From Frankiaceae bacterium (GTDB lineage Bacteria; Actinomycetota; Actinomycetes; JAVEEB01), in contig JAVEEB010000276.1 in the NCBI GenBank assembly GCA_030840665.1, forward strand, positions 1 through 8,619: 8,619 nt of DNA. Direction: 5' to 3'. How positions within the stretch are numbered: the stretch's first letter is position 1; each line of letters begins with the position of its first letter. Of this stretch, positions 1 through 6,570 are shown piece after piece. The notes beneath the pieces were generated by a model. It was not told the origin of the DNA. It searched no databases and was given only the letters and a program-made list of their open reading frames with translations. The translations under genes were made by a program, and so were the position numbers.

Positions 1-2253
1 CATCACGTCGAAGAGGGTGGCCACGGCGTTCCCGATCGCAGAACGCCAGACGCGCAACGTTTCCGGCGGCACGACCAGCGCCCGGAGGCGGGTGCGGCGG
101 TTGGCGGCGGCGTACAGCGAGTCGGACACGATGCGCGCCGAGGATTCCAGGTCGGGGTCAAACGGCGGGGCGCTCTTCGCGTAGCGCGAGAGCTCCTCAG
201 CGCGCGCCACGGTCGCCAGGGAGCCCAGCGCGATGCGGGACAGCCCCCCTCGCTCCTGCAGGGCCAAGGCCTTGCCGCGAATCGACAGGCCGGGGTCGAA
301 GCGATGGCCGAGGTTGTCGGCCGTCACCAAGATCTGTGCCCAAGCGGCGTGGGCCATCGCGGCCGGATCAGCCCCGGCCCGCTTCCACGTCCGGCGACGG
401 CGCCAGCGGCCACCGAGAGCCGGCAGTCCGAGGAAGACCACCGCACCGACGCCGAGCACGATCTGCAGCAGCATGCCCCACGCGATGGGCGTCGCCGGCG
501 CCTTGGCGGTGGTGTCGGGGTGCAGCGGCAGGGCCGCTCCCGTTGGGACCCCGAGGGTCGGGCGGGACAGCGGGTCGAGCGGCTCGGTGGGGATGAACGG
601 TGCGGCGGTCCCCGTGGAGGGGGTCGGCTCGAAACGCACCCAGCCGAGGCCCGAGAAGTACAACTCCGGCCACGCGTGCGAGTCGGTGGACGCGACGAGG
701 TAGGTGCCACCCCCGAGGGACTTGCCGCCCGTGAAGCCGACGTCGACGCGCGAGGGGATGTGGAGCAGCCGCGCCATCAAGGCCATCGAGGAGGCGAACT
801 GGACGCAGTAGCCGTGCTTGTTCTGGAGGAACTCGGTGAGTGCGTTCTGCTCGAGGCCGGTCGGGCCCTGCTCGTCGTACACGAAACCGCCTGTCTTGCT
901 GAACCACTTCTCGAGCAGCTGGGCCTTCTCGTAGTCGCTCGCGGCGCCGCTCGTGACGCGTTGCGCTGCTGCGTCCAGCACGGCCAGCTCGTTGTCGAGA
1001 CCGGCCGGCAGCTGGAGGTAGCGCGTGAAGTACGGATCGTTCGCCTGCACCGGCTGGGCGGCCCGCAGCTGCTCGGCCGTCGGCTTCAGGGTGAGGGCGG
1101 TCGCCGTATAGCTGAGGCCGCCGGTGTCCGAGCGCGCTGCGAAGATGGTGTCGGTCTTGTCGTCGTAGCGCCATTTGTCCGGGATGCCGCTGACAGACGT
1201 CAGGGGGATGGGCACCGGCAGGTACTGCTCGCGCAGCGCCTTCATGGTGATCGTGACGCTGACCGGCTGGCGGGCGATGTCGGGGGACAGGCCGTGCGGA
1301 TCGAGCTGCAGGTTCGCCGCGCGCTGCGGGGACTCCATGCCGCTGTTGAGGAACTGGGTCCCGTCGAAGAGGTCGTCGACGACGATGCGCGTGTATTGCG
1401 GGCCGGCGGTCGACGTGTACGTGAAGTAGTCCGACCGGGCCTGCGTGGTCAGGCGCCCCTTGATCTTCGCGAGGGGACTCAGGGCGGTCGCCGGGCCGTT
1501 GCCCGGGCCGGAGCCGAAGCCCGTCTGGCCGTTGCTGATCAGGCGGTCCGCATGCAGCCCGGGTACGACGAGCGGGAGCACGACGGCGAGGGCCACCGCG
1601 GCCGTCCCGATGCGCCGCCCGGTCTGGCCATAACCAGCGGCGAGGCTGGCGCGCCGCGAGGGCATCGACCTGCCCCACCGCTCCGCCCGTTCCCGGCCCT
1701 CGGCGGCCAGCAGCACGAGGTAGCCGGCCGCTGCGAGGACGAACGGCAGGAGCCCGACGCCGCCAGGGGCCAGTGCGACCGGGACCACGAACAGCGTGAG
1801 CAGCGGCAGCCCGGCGAGCGCCGCCCGGCTGACCAGCATGTTGACCGCAAGGGCGACCGCCGCGACGCCGGCGACGGCGAAGAGGGTCAGCCCGAGATGC
1901 GAGGGCACCTTCGGACTGAGGTCGTGCATGTCCGCAACGCCCGCGCGCCAGTCGTTGGCGAGGTATCCGTACGACGCGTGCGTCGGGAGAAAACCCAACA
2001 GGGACACGGGATGTGCGAAGACGGCGCAGATGAAAAAGACCGCTCCGGCGACGCCACCGATTGCCCGCAGGAGGATCGATGCGCCGACGCGGCGCCCAAC
2101 CGAGGCGCCGAGTTCGCCGCCGATCGTGACCGCGGCGACCACTCCGACGATGTGCGGGATCCAGCCGGCGTCGGCGTAAAGGGCGGACAACGTGGAGGAG
2201 GCCAGGGCCGTCGCGACGGCACCGAGGACGGCGATGTGTGTGCGGCGGTTCAT
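1..2253 (-). CDS. Membrane-anchored transglutaminase-like protein (DUF3488/TgpA type), C-terminus cut by window edge
   Basis: 751 codons are visible with no stop, so only the extreme C-terminus is likely missing. The N-terminal third is a hydrophobic bundle, with probable membrane segments near residues 6-26, 33-50, 60-80, 119-141, 146-162, 167-184 and 215-233. An extracytoplasmic region follows, then one more membrane segment near 592-613 and a basic cytoplasmic tail. The transglutaminase-like core lies around residues 440-550. It has Cys483 in GYCVQFAS, His526 in DSHAWPELYF and, where the family's Asp usually sits, Glu542 in GWVRFEPTP. The papain-like fold and triad are family knowledge; the substrate is unknown, and a role in envelope protein processing or crosslinking is inference. 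The ATG start shares ATGA with the DUF58 stop, and a GGCGGTGG ribosome-site-like stretch lies just upstream. It is the last visible gene of the moxR-led operon. Confidence 0.9.
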   Translation of the reverse strand, partial: MNRRTHIAVLGAVATALASSTLSALYADAGWIPHIVGVVAAVTIGGELGASVGRRVGASILLRAIGGVAGAVFFICAVFAHPVSLLGFLPTHASYGYLANDWRAGVADMHDLSPKVPSHLGLTLFAVAGVAAVALAVNMLVSRAALAGLPLLTLFVVPVALAPGGVGLLPFVLAAAGYLVLLAAEGRERAERWGRSMPSRRASLAAGYGQTGRRIGTAAVALAVVLPLVVPGLHADRLISNGQTGFGSGPGNGPATALSPLAKIKGRLTTQARSDYFTYTSTAGPQYTRIVVDDLFDGTQFLNSGMESPQRAANLQLDPHGLSPDIARQPVSVTITMKALREQYLPVPIPLTSVSGIPDKWRYDDKTDTIFAARSDTGGLSYTATALTLKPTAEQLRAAQPVQANDPYFTRYLQLPAGLDNELAVLDAAAQRVTSGAASDYEKAQLLEKWFSKTGGFVYDEQGPTGLEQNALTEFLQNKHGYCVQFASSMALMARLLHIPSRVDVGFTGGKSLGGGTYLVASTDSHAWPELYFSGLGWVRFEPTPSTGTAAPFIPTEPLDPLSRPTLGVPTGAALPLHPDTTAKAPATPIAWGMLLQIVLGVGAVVFLGLPALGGRWRRRRTWKRAGADPAAMAHAAWAQILVTADNLGHRFDPGLSIRGKALALQERGGLSRIALGSLATVARAEELSRYAKSAPPFDPDLESSARIVSDSLYAAANRRTRLRALVVPPETLRVWRSAIGNAVATLFDVM

Positions 2254-3536
2254 CGGCCACCGCCGGCGGCCGTCGCCGTCGCAATGTCCATCGCGCCGAT
2301 GTCGTTGAGACCCGACCAGGCGTCTGCCAGCGTGGTGTTGCGGTCGACGCGAATGACGCGCCAGCCGGACTGGTACAGGAGCAGCGCCGTGGCCGCGGTG
2401 TCGGCATTCGCGGCCGTGCGCTCACGGGTCGACATCCCGCCCCAGCTGGCCGCGTCGATGAGAATCGCGACGCACACGGCCCGCCGGCGGAGCCTCGCGA
2501 GCTGCAGGGCGTCGTCGCGGCTCATGACGCCGAGCACGGCGACGATCAACTGGTCCTGGGTGCCGAGCCGTTCGGTCATGTGCAGCAGGCTCGTCTCGGG
2601 AGACGTCTGCACTTCCGCGCACCGGTCGAGCAGCACGCGTTCGTCGACCTGCTCGACGATCACCGGCTCCGCACCTGTCGGGCCCATGCCGCACGCGAGA
2701 TGCACCTGGTAGGTCTGCCGCAGCAGGTGCATGCCGACCGACGCCGCGGCGCTGACGGCGAACTCGAACGAGGAGTTCGCGCCTTCCCCGCGGTGGGCGT
2801 TCGCGCGGTTGTCGAGCATCACCGCGGCCTGTGAGTGCCACGGTTGTTCCTCGCGGCGCACCATGAGCTCGCCGGCGCGAGCGGTGGACCGCCAATGCAC
2901 GCGGCGCAGGTCGTCCCCGCGGCGGTATTCGCGGGTCGCGACATCGTCGTCACCCGAGGAGGCCACGGAGCGCGAGCGCCCGTCGCCGCCGCCGTTCCAG
3001 CTGCCGGCGATCCGAACGGGGGCCAGCGGCACGATCTGCGGTGTCACGAGCACCGTGTCGGTGCTGTTGAACGCGCGCACCAGTTCGCACAGGCCAAGAG
3101 GGTCGGACAGCCTGATGGTCAACGGTCCGACGCGGAAGCGGCCACGATTCTCGGAACGCACCGGGTACGTCACCTGCCGGCTCGTGGACGGCAGCAACCG
3201 ATCGATGATGAAGCGCGGACGGCCACCGAGGGCGTAGGGCAGCGACTCCTCGAGAAACATCACGCCGGTCGGGATGCGCGACACGTTCTCCACCGTCAGC
3301 GTGACGTTCGCGGACTGTCCTGCCTCGATGCGGGCGGGCGTCACCGAGCGGGTGCTTGCCAGCCGGTAGCGCGACCGCGACAGCAGCAGCACGGCCGTGA
3401 CGGGCAACGCGATCAACAGCACCGAGATGCGAAACAGGTCCTCGTGCCCCAGCACCAGACCGGCAATGGCACACACCACGCCGGCTGCGAAGAAGGACAG
3501 CCCGCGCGTCGTGAGACTGGAGAACGCTTCGCGCAT
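2250..3536 (-). CDS. DUF58 domain-containing membrane protein
   Basis: This 428-aa protein has two N-terminal membrane segments (about residues 11-29 and 36-53). A beta-rich extracellular-type region follows (about 60-180), then the DUF58 signature REYRRGDDLRRVHWRSTAR at 202-220, which is diagnostic for the family. The region from about 235 (AAVMLDNRAN) resembles the von Willebrand A-like fold reported for DUF58 proteins. The metal-site DxSxS pattern is not intact here (D242 is followed by NRAN). The biochemical role is not established; members nearly always accompany a MoxR ATPase and often a transglutaminase-like protein, as here. Its ATG shares one base with the moxR stop (TGATG) and its TGA overlaps the next start (ATGA). 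The only sequence available for a ribosome site lies inside a perfect palindrome, so translation probably depends on ribosomes arriving from moxR. Confidence 0.93.
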   Translation of the reverse strand: MREAFSSLTTRGLSFFAAGVVCAIAGLVLGHEDLFRISVLLIALPVTAVLLLSRSRYRLASTRSVTPARIEAGQSANVTLTVENVSRIPTGVMFLEESLPYALGGRPRFIIDRLLPSTSRQVTYPVRSENRGRFRVGPLTIRLSDPLGLCELVRAFNSTDTVLVTPQIVPLAPVRIAGSWNGGGDGRSRSVASSGDDDVATREYRRGDDLRRVHWRSTARAGELMVRREEQPWHSQAAVMLDNRANAHRGEGANSSFEFAVSAAASVGMHLLRQTYQVHLACGMGPTGAEPVIVEQVDERVLLDRCAEVQTSPETSLLHMTERLGTQDQLIVAVLGVMSRDDALQLARLRRRAVCVAILIDAASWGGMSTRERTAANADTAATALLLYQSGWRVIRVDRNTTLADAWSGLNDIGAMDIATATAAGGGR

Positions 3537-4534
3537 CAGCGCCCAGCCGGCTGGGCGCTGTCGACGGGCACGCGAATGGCGGTGAGCAAATCACGAATCG
3601 TGTCGTACGCCGTGCGGCGCGACAGGTGCGCGTCCGTCGACATCAGCAAGCGGTGCGCCAGGACCGGCGCGGCGAGGGTCTGGATGTCGTCGGGGAGCAC
3701 GAAGGATCGGCCGTCGATCGCCGCCGCCGCCCTGGCCGCGCGGAGGAGATGCAAGGTCGCCCGGGGCGACGCACCCAACCGCAGATCCGGGTGCTTGCGG
3801 GTGCCGGTGACGATGTCGATCGTGTAGCGGCGAACCGCGTCGGAGACGTGGACCGTGCGGACGGCGCGGACGAGCGCCGCCACCTCGATCGCGTCGGTCA
3901 CCGGCTCGAGCTCGTCGAGCGGGTTGCGCATCCCGTGGGTGTCGAGCATGTCCAGCTCGGCGGTGGGGGCGGGGTAGCCCATGGACAAGCGCGCCGTGAA
4001 ACGGTCGCGCTGCGCCTCGGGGAGGGGATACGTCCCTTCCATCTCGATCGGGTTCTGCGTCGCGACGACCATGAACGGCACCCCGAGGTGGTAGGTGTTG
4101 CCGTCGACCGTCACCTGGCGCTCTTCCATGCATTCCAGCAGTGCGGACTGGGTTTTCGGCGAGGCACGGTTGATCTCGTCGCCCACGACGATGTTCGCGA
4201 AGACCGCTCCGGGCTTGAACTCGAACTCGCGGGTCTCCTGGTTGTAGACGGAGACACCCGTGACGTCGCTCGGCAACAGGTCGGGCGTGAACTGGATGCG
4301 TCGCACCGAGCAGTCGATCGAGCGCGCCAAAGCCTTCGCCAGCATCGTCTTGCCCACGCCGGGCACGTCCTCGATCAGCAGGTGCCCCTCGGCCAGCAGG
4401 ACCGTGACGGCGAGCTTGATCACGTCACGCTTGCCCTCGATCACCTTCTCGATCGCCGTAACGACTCGTGCCGCTGCCGGCGCCACATCCGCCAGATCGA
4501 CGCCCCCGGACGCGACGTCCGTCTCTGCTGACAC
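3536..4534 (-). CDS. moxR: MoxR-family AAA+ ATPase
   Basis: This 332-aa protein is of usual length for the family. All AAA+ elements are visible: Walker A GVGKT at 59-63 (Lys62), Walker B VVGDE at 116-120, sensor 1 Asn161 in ATQNP, the arginine-finger region EAQRDRF at 173-179, and sensor 2 Arg258 in GASPRA. There is no membrane segment, so the protein is cytoplasmic. MoxR ATPases are thought to act as chaperones or maturation factors for partner proteins, often ones with von Willebrand A-like domains. The DUF58 and transglutaminase proteins encoded just downstream are the obvious candidates, which is inference from context. The start is GTG, chosen because AGGAGG lies 5 nt upstream. It is the first gene of the leftward operon and is divergent from mraZ. 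The symbol marks the family, not proven orthology to methanol-oxidation moxR. Confidence 0.95.
   Translation of the reverse strand: MSAETDVASGGVDLADVAPAAARVVTAIEKVIEGKRDVIKLAVTVLLAEGHLLIEDVPGVGKTMLAKALARSIDCSVRRIQFTPDLLPSDVTGVSVYNQETREFEFKPGAVFANIVVGDEINRASPKTQSALLECMEERQVTVDGNTYHLGVPFMVVATQNPIEMEGTYPLPEAQRDRFTARLSMGYPAPTAELDMLDTHGMRNPLDELEPVTDAIEVAALVRAVRTVHVSDAVRRYTIDIVTGTRKHPDLRLGASPRATLHLLRAARAAAAIDGRSFVLPDDIQTLAAPVLAHRLLMSTDAHLSRRTAYDTIRDLLTAIRVPVDSAQPAGR
3537..3560 (-). repeat. Perfect 24-bp palindrome abutting the DUF58 start codon
   Basis: The half-site CAGCGCCCAGCC is followed directly by its exact reverse complement GGCTGGGCGCTG. In the operon mRNA it can fold into a 10-bp, almost all G:C stem with a CCGG loop. 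Its last base is immediately followed by the DUF58 ATG, and it includes the first two bases of the moxR stop codon. It also encodes the last residues of MoxR (SAQPAG, with partial codons at each end). No U-tract follows, so it is not a normal intrinsic terminator. Gating of DUF58 translation is inferred; a protein-binding site is the alternative. Confidence 0.75.
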
Positions 4535-4539
4535 AACTT

Positions 4540-4545
4540 CCTCCT
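4540..4545 (-). promoter_or_regulatory. Ribosome binding site of moxR
   Basis: On the minus strand the sequence reads AGGAGG, then AAGTT, then the GTG start. This perfect Shine-Dalgarno core at 5-nt spacing fixes the GTG at 4534 as the start of the ATPase gene. Confidence 0.85.
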
Positions 4546-4733
4546 GTTAGCCAATCGTTACTTCGTCCACTGTGCCGTGCTGCGGCCCGTTCGGCCACAG
4601 TTCGGTCGATTGCGCTCGCTCGTCGACGCCAGTGTGCCGTCTGACGATCAAGGGTTCGCGCCAGTTCCCCTCGCACTGACACGCGCGACGGGCACCCGTG
4701 GTTCAGAAGGGGGCGCGAGATGTGCGGAAACGG

Positions 4734-4761
4734 TTGACCGTGGAGTGAAGTGGGGTAAAGT
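4734..4761 (+). promoter_or_regulatory. Predicted sigma70-type promoter of mraZ and the dcw cluster
   Basis: The -35 hexamer TTGACC (4734-4739) and the -10 hexamer TAAAGT (4756-4761) are separated by 16 bp. TAAAGT fits the TANNNT pattern common for housekeeping promoters in actinobacteria. Transcription would start near 4767-4769, giving a leader of about 55 nt before the mraZ GTG. The -10 lies between the second and third MraZ-type boxes and overlaps the third, so a bound regulator would block polymerase. Confidence 0.65.
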
Positions 4762-4779
4762 GGCGCTCTGTGGAGCAGC
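4740..4779 (+). promoter_or_regulatory. Predicted MraZ operator: four GTGG boxes at exact 10-bp spacing
   Basis: GTGG occurs at 4740-4743, 4750-4753, 4760-4763 and 4770-4773, one per helical turn on the same strand. The 10-bp units read GTGGAGTGAA, GTGGGGTAAA, GTGGCGCTCT and GTGGAGCAGC. MraZ is known to bind direct repeats with a TGG/GTGG core about 10 bp apart upstream of its own gene (TGGG-type boxes in Escherichia coli, AAAGTG-type boxes in mollicutes). Position, spacing and neighbouring gene all agree. Binding here is inferred. Confidence 0.8.
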
Positions 4780-4810
4780 CGGGTAGGTAACGGGCCGCCA
4801 GGTGGGAGAG

Positions 4811-4816
4811 AGGTGG
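4811..4816 (+). promoter_or_regulatory. Ribosome binding site of mraZ
   Basis: AGGTGG lies 7 nt before the GTG start at 4824. This supports that start, which also gives the canonical MraZ N-terminus [15 protein letters not shown]. Its GTGG is out of the 10-bp phase of the operator boxes, so I read it as a ribosome site only. Confidence 0.65.
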
Positions 4817-4823
4817 TGGGCTC

Positions 4824-5255
4824 GTGTTCCTCGGGACGCACCAGCCCCGCCTCGACGACAAAGGCCGGCTGATCCTGCCCGCCAAGTTCCGCGACCAGCT
4901 CGTCGAGGGCGTCGTCATCACCAAGGGACAAGAGCGTTGCCTGTACGTATGGCCACGTGCCGAGTTCGAGCGCTGGACGGCCGGCCTCGCCGAGGCGCCC
5001 ATCACCGCGAAGAACGCGCGCGACTTCGGCCGCGTCCTGTTCGCATCGGCCTCCGACGAGGTCCCCGACAAGCAGGGACGCATCACGGTCCCGGGCCCGC
5101 TGCGCGAATACGCCGGGCTCGACCGCGACTGCGTGGTCATCGGGGCGAACACCCGCGTCGAGATCTGGGACAGCTCCGCGTGGGACACGTACCTCGCGGA
5201 TCAGGAGCAGGCGTTCTCCGACGTCGCGGAGGAGGTGCTGCCCGGCAGCGTCTGA
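4824..5255 (+). CDS. mraZ: Transcriptional regulator MraZ
   Basis: This 143-aa protein is the normal length for MraZ. It has the two tandem AbrB/SpoVT-like half-domains of the family: the first has [14 protein letters not shown] at 10-23, the second [19 protein letters not shown] at 81-99. The DxKGRxxxP motif in each forms the DNA-binding surface of the ring-shaped oligomer (family knowledge). MraZ usually represses its own operon, the dcw cluster, by binding direct repeats at the promoter; four matching boxes lie 51-84 bp upstream of the start. The start is GTG with an AGGTGG ribosome site. It is the first gene of the rightward cluster, followed by a 143-bp gap. No key residues appear to be missing. 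Confidence 0.97.
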   Translation: MFLGTHQPRLDDKGRLILPAKFRDQLVEGVVITKGQERCLYVWPRAEFERWTAGLAEAPITAKNARDFGRVLFASASDEVPDKQGRITVPGPLREYAGLDRDCVVIGANTRVEIWDSSAWDTYLADQEQAFSDVAEEVLPGSV

Positions 5256-5398
5256 CCTGGAAAGGCCCGCCGACGCGCGGCGAGGCCTCCGTCTGCGACC
5301 GACTCCTGGCGCACCTTCCCCGGTGCCTGGCGGCGGGCCCGGACGGGGACCTGGTCCCGCGTCACGTCGCACCACCGACCGCACGCGAAAGAGGACCG
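5256..5398 (+). other. Gap between mraZ and the small membrane gene
   Basis: These 143 bp hold no gene I can support on either strand. Two short hairpin-capable stretches are present: GCACC/GGTGC around 5311-5326, and GGGAC/GTCCC at 5346-5358 with a CTG loop. Neither has a U-tract, so I do not call a terminator. No convincing promoter is visible, so downstream genes are probably transcribed through from mraZ. Confidence 0.5.
5390..5395 (+). promoter_or_regulatory. Ribosome binding site of the small membrane gene
   Basis: AGAGGA lies 3 nt before the ATG at 5399 (4 nt from its GAGG core). The spacing is short, but this is the best Shine-Dalgarno match in the gap. It supports a short 71-codon gene rather than a longer reading of the same open frame, which extends back through mraZ. 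Confidence 0.55.
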
Positions 5399-5614
5399 AT
5401 GGACAACAGCACGCTCGACGCCGAGGCGACCCCTCTGCGAACCGCCCCGGCCGCACCCGGCCTCATCGCGCCCGGCCTTGTGGCGCCCAGCCTTGTCGCG
5501 CCCAGCCTCGCTGACGAGGTCCGCGCAACGCTGCTCCTGTTCGGCACGGTGCTTCTGGTCATCCTCGGGTTCGGCCTTGCTTCGACGTTCGCGTTGCGGT
5601 TGCTGGCTTCGTGA
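5399..5614 (+). CDS. Small single-pass membrane protein of unknown function in the dcw cluster
   Basis: I do not recognise this 71-aa protein. Residues 1-20 are polar and acidic to neutral. Residues 18-37 are a run of near-repeats of APGLV/APSLV, encoded by four tandem 15-bp units. One strong membrane segment spans about 44-66, followed by a five-residue tail with Arg67. There is no signal-peptidase site or lipobox, so it is probably an anchored single-pass protein. Evidence that it is real: a ribosome site just upstream, a clean hydrophobic segment, and a 4-nt overlap (GTGA) with rsmH, which lacks a good ribosome site of its own. Its place between mraZ and rsmH suggests a division- or wall-related role or a translational lead-in for rsmH, but that is inference from position alone. 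A spurious call remains possible, since high-GC frames stay open by chance. Confidence 0.7.
   Translation: MDNSTLDAEATPLRTAPAAPGLIAPGLVAPSLVAPSLADEVRATLLLFGTVLLVILGFGLASTFALRLLAS
5453..5512 (+). repeat. Four tandem 15-bp units inside the small membrane gene
   Basis: The units start at 5453, 5468, 5483 and 5498, with consensus GCGCCCRGCCTTGTC-like. They encode APGLI, APGLV, APSLV and APSLA. The middle units differ at only a few positions, consistent with duplication by slippage within the coding frame. Confidence 0.85.
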
Positions 5615-6570
5615 CCACAGACCGCCCGCTCCACGTTCCCGTCCTGCTCGAGCGCGTCGTGGAACTGCTCACGCCCGCCCTCGCGCGAGAGGGAGCTGTC
5701 GCGATCGACGCGACGCTGGGGCTCGGCGGTCACACCGAGGCGCTGCTGGCCGCGCACCCGCACCTGCGGGTCATCGGCATCGACCGCGATCCCGCGGCGC
5801 TGACGGCGGCGCGCGCCCGCCTCGCGGCGTACGGCGATCGCCTCGTCACCGCGCATGCGACGTACGACCTCATCGCTGACGTCCTGGACGAACAGGGCAT
5901 CGACTCCGTCGACGGCGTGCTGATGGATCTCGGCGTCTCGTCGATGCAGCTCGACGAGCGTGAGCGGGGTTTCTCGTACGCCGCGGACGCCCCCCTCGAC
6001 ATGCGGATGGACCCGACGCAGGGAATCACGGCGGCGGACATTCTTGCTTCGTACGACGAAAGAGCACTGACCCGCATCCTTCGCGCGTACGGCGAGGAAA
6101 AGTTCGCGCAGCGCATCGCGCGCAATGTCGTACGGCGCCAGGCCACCGACCCGGTGACGCGATCCGCCGACCTGGTCGACCTCGTACGCAACTCGATCCC
6201 GCAGGCCGCGCGCCGCGAGGGCGGCAACCCTGCCAAGCGCACCTTCCAGGCGCTGCGGATAGAGGTCAACGGGGAGCTGGCCGTGCTGGAGCGGGCATTG
6301 CCGGCGGCCGTGGCGGCACTGCGGGTCGGCGGCCGAATGGTCGTCATGGCGTACCAGTCGCTGGAAGACCGGCTCGTCAAGCACGAGTTCGCCCGCCACA
6401 CCACGATCACCGTCCCGCACGACCTGCCGTTCGTGCCGGACAGCGCGCAGCCGGCGTTCCGGTTGCTGACCAAGGGCGCAGAGCAGGCGGACGAGGCGGA
6501 GCGCGAGCGCAACCCGCGGTCGGCCCCGGTGCGCCTTCGGGCCGTGGAACGCGTGCGAGCCGCCGCATGA
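5611..6570 (+). CDS. rsmH: 16S rRNA (cytosine(1402)-N(4))-methyltransferase RsmH (MraW)
   Basis: This 319-aa protein is of usual length. The SAM-binding motif is DATLGLGGHT at 33-42, followed by IDRD at 57-60. The family signature DGVLMDLGVSSMQLDERERGFS lies at 101-122. NPAKRTFQALRIEVN at 206-220 and AYQSLEDRLVK at 247-257 complete the RsmH pattern; the latter has Gln where many proteobacterial members have His. The enzyme N4-methylates C1402 of 16S rRNA in the decoding site, in the cytoplasm, using S-adenosylmethionine. The start is GTG, overlapping the previous stop as GTGA. No good Shine-Dalgarno precedes it, which fits translational coupling to the small membrane gene. Its stop overlaps the next start as ATGA. 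It is a standard dcw member and looks intact. Confidence 0.97.
   Translation: MTTDRPLHVPVLLERVVELLTPALAREGAVAIDATLGLGGHTEALLAAHPHLRVIGIDRDPAALTAARARLAAYGDRLVTAHATYDLIADVLDEQGIDSVDGVLMDLGVSSMQLDERERGFSYAADAPLDMRMDPTQGITAADILASYDERALTRILRAYGEEKFAQRIARNVVRRQATDPVTRSADLVDLVRNSIPQAARREGGNPAKRTFQALRIEVNGELAVLERALPAAVAALRVGGRMVVMAYQSLEDRLVKHEFARHTTITVPHDLPFVPDSAQPAFRLLTKGAEQADEAERERNPRSAPVRLRAVERVRAAA

Larger units (their letters stand above)
4535..4823. other. Divergent intergenic region between the moxR operon and mraZ
   Basis: Both operons must start within this 289-bp gap. The right part (4734-4823) carries a recognisable mraZ promoter, operator and ribosome site, listed separately. For the leftward operon I see only the moxR Shine-Dalgarno. 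A weak -10-like TAACGAT lies on the minus strand at about 4554-4560, but I find no matching -35, so I do not call a moxR promoter. The middle, 4565-4730, holds no convincing gene, terminator or long inverted repeat. Confidence 0.7.

Noticed and set aside
2260..2269. CCGCCGGCGG palindrome near the DUF58 stop
   Set aside because: It is short and made only of G and C in a GC-rich coding tail (encoding AGGG-type residues), so it is expected by chance.
368..2425. Minus-strand open frame (685 codons) within the transglutaminase gene
   Set aside because: It is a frame-shifted shadow. The true frame, starting at 2253, holds the membrane segments and the Cys483/His526 motifs, and its start overlaps the DUF58 stop.
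304..2712. Long plus-strand open frame (802 codons) antisense to the transglutaminase and DUF58 genes
   Set aside because: It mirrors two real minus-strand genes whose motifs are clear. The product is low-complexity Arg/Gly/Glu-rich with no domain, and no ribosome site stands out. Long antisense frames are expected at this GC content.
4802..4819. Extra GTGG copies near the mraZ start as further operator boxes
   Set aside because: They fall at 4802, 4813 and 4816, out of the 10-bp phase of the main boxes, and the latter two belong to the ribosome binding site.
5346..5358. GGGAC-CTG-GTCCC hairpin as a terminator after mraZ
   Set aside because: The stem is only 5 bp, has no U-tract, and lies inside what should be a continuous dcw transcript.
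4802..5614. A 270-codon reading of the frame that contains the small membrane protein
   Set aside because: Its first two thirds overlap mraZ in another frame and give an Arg/Pro-rich shadow. The ribosome site at 5390 and the change to membrane-protein composition support a start at 5399.
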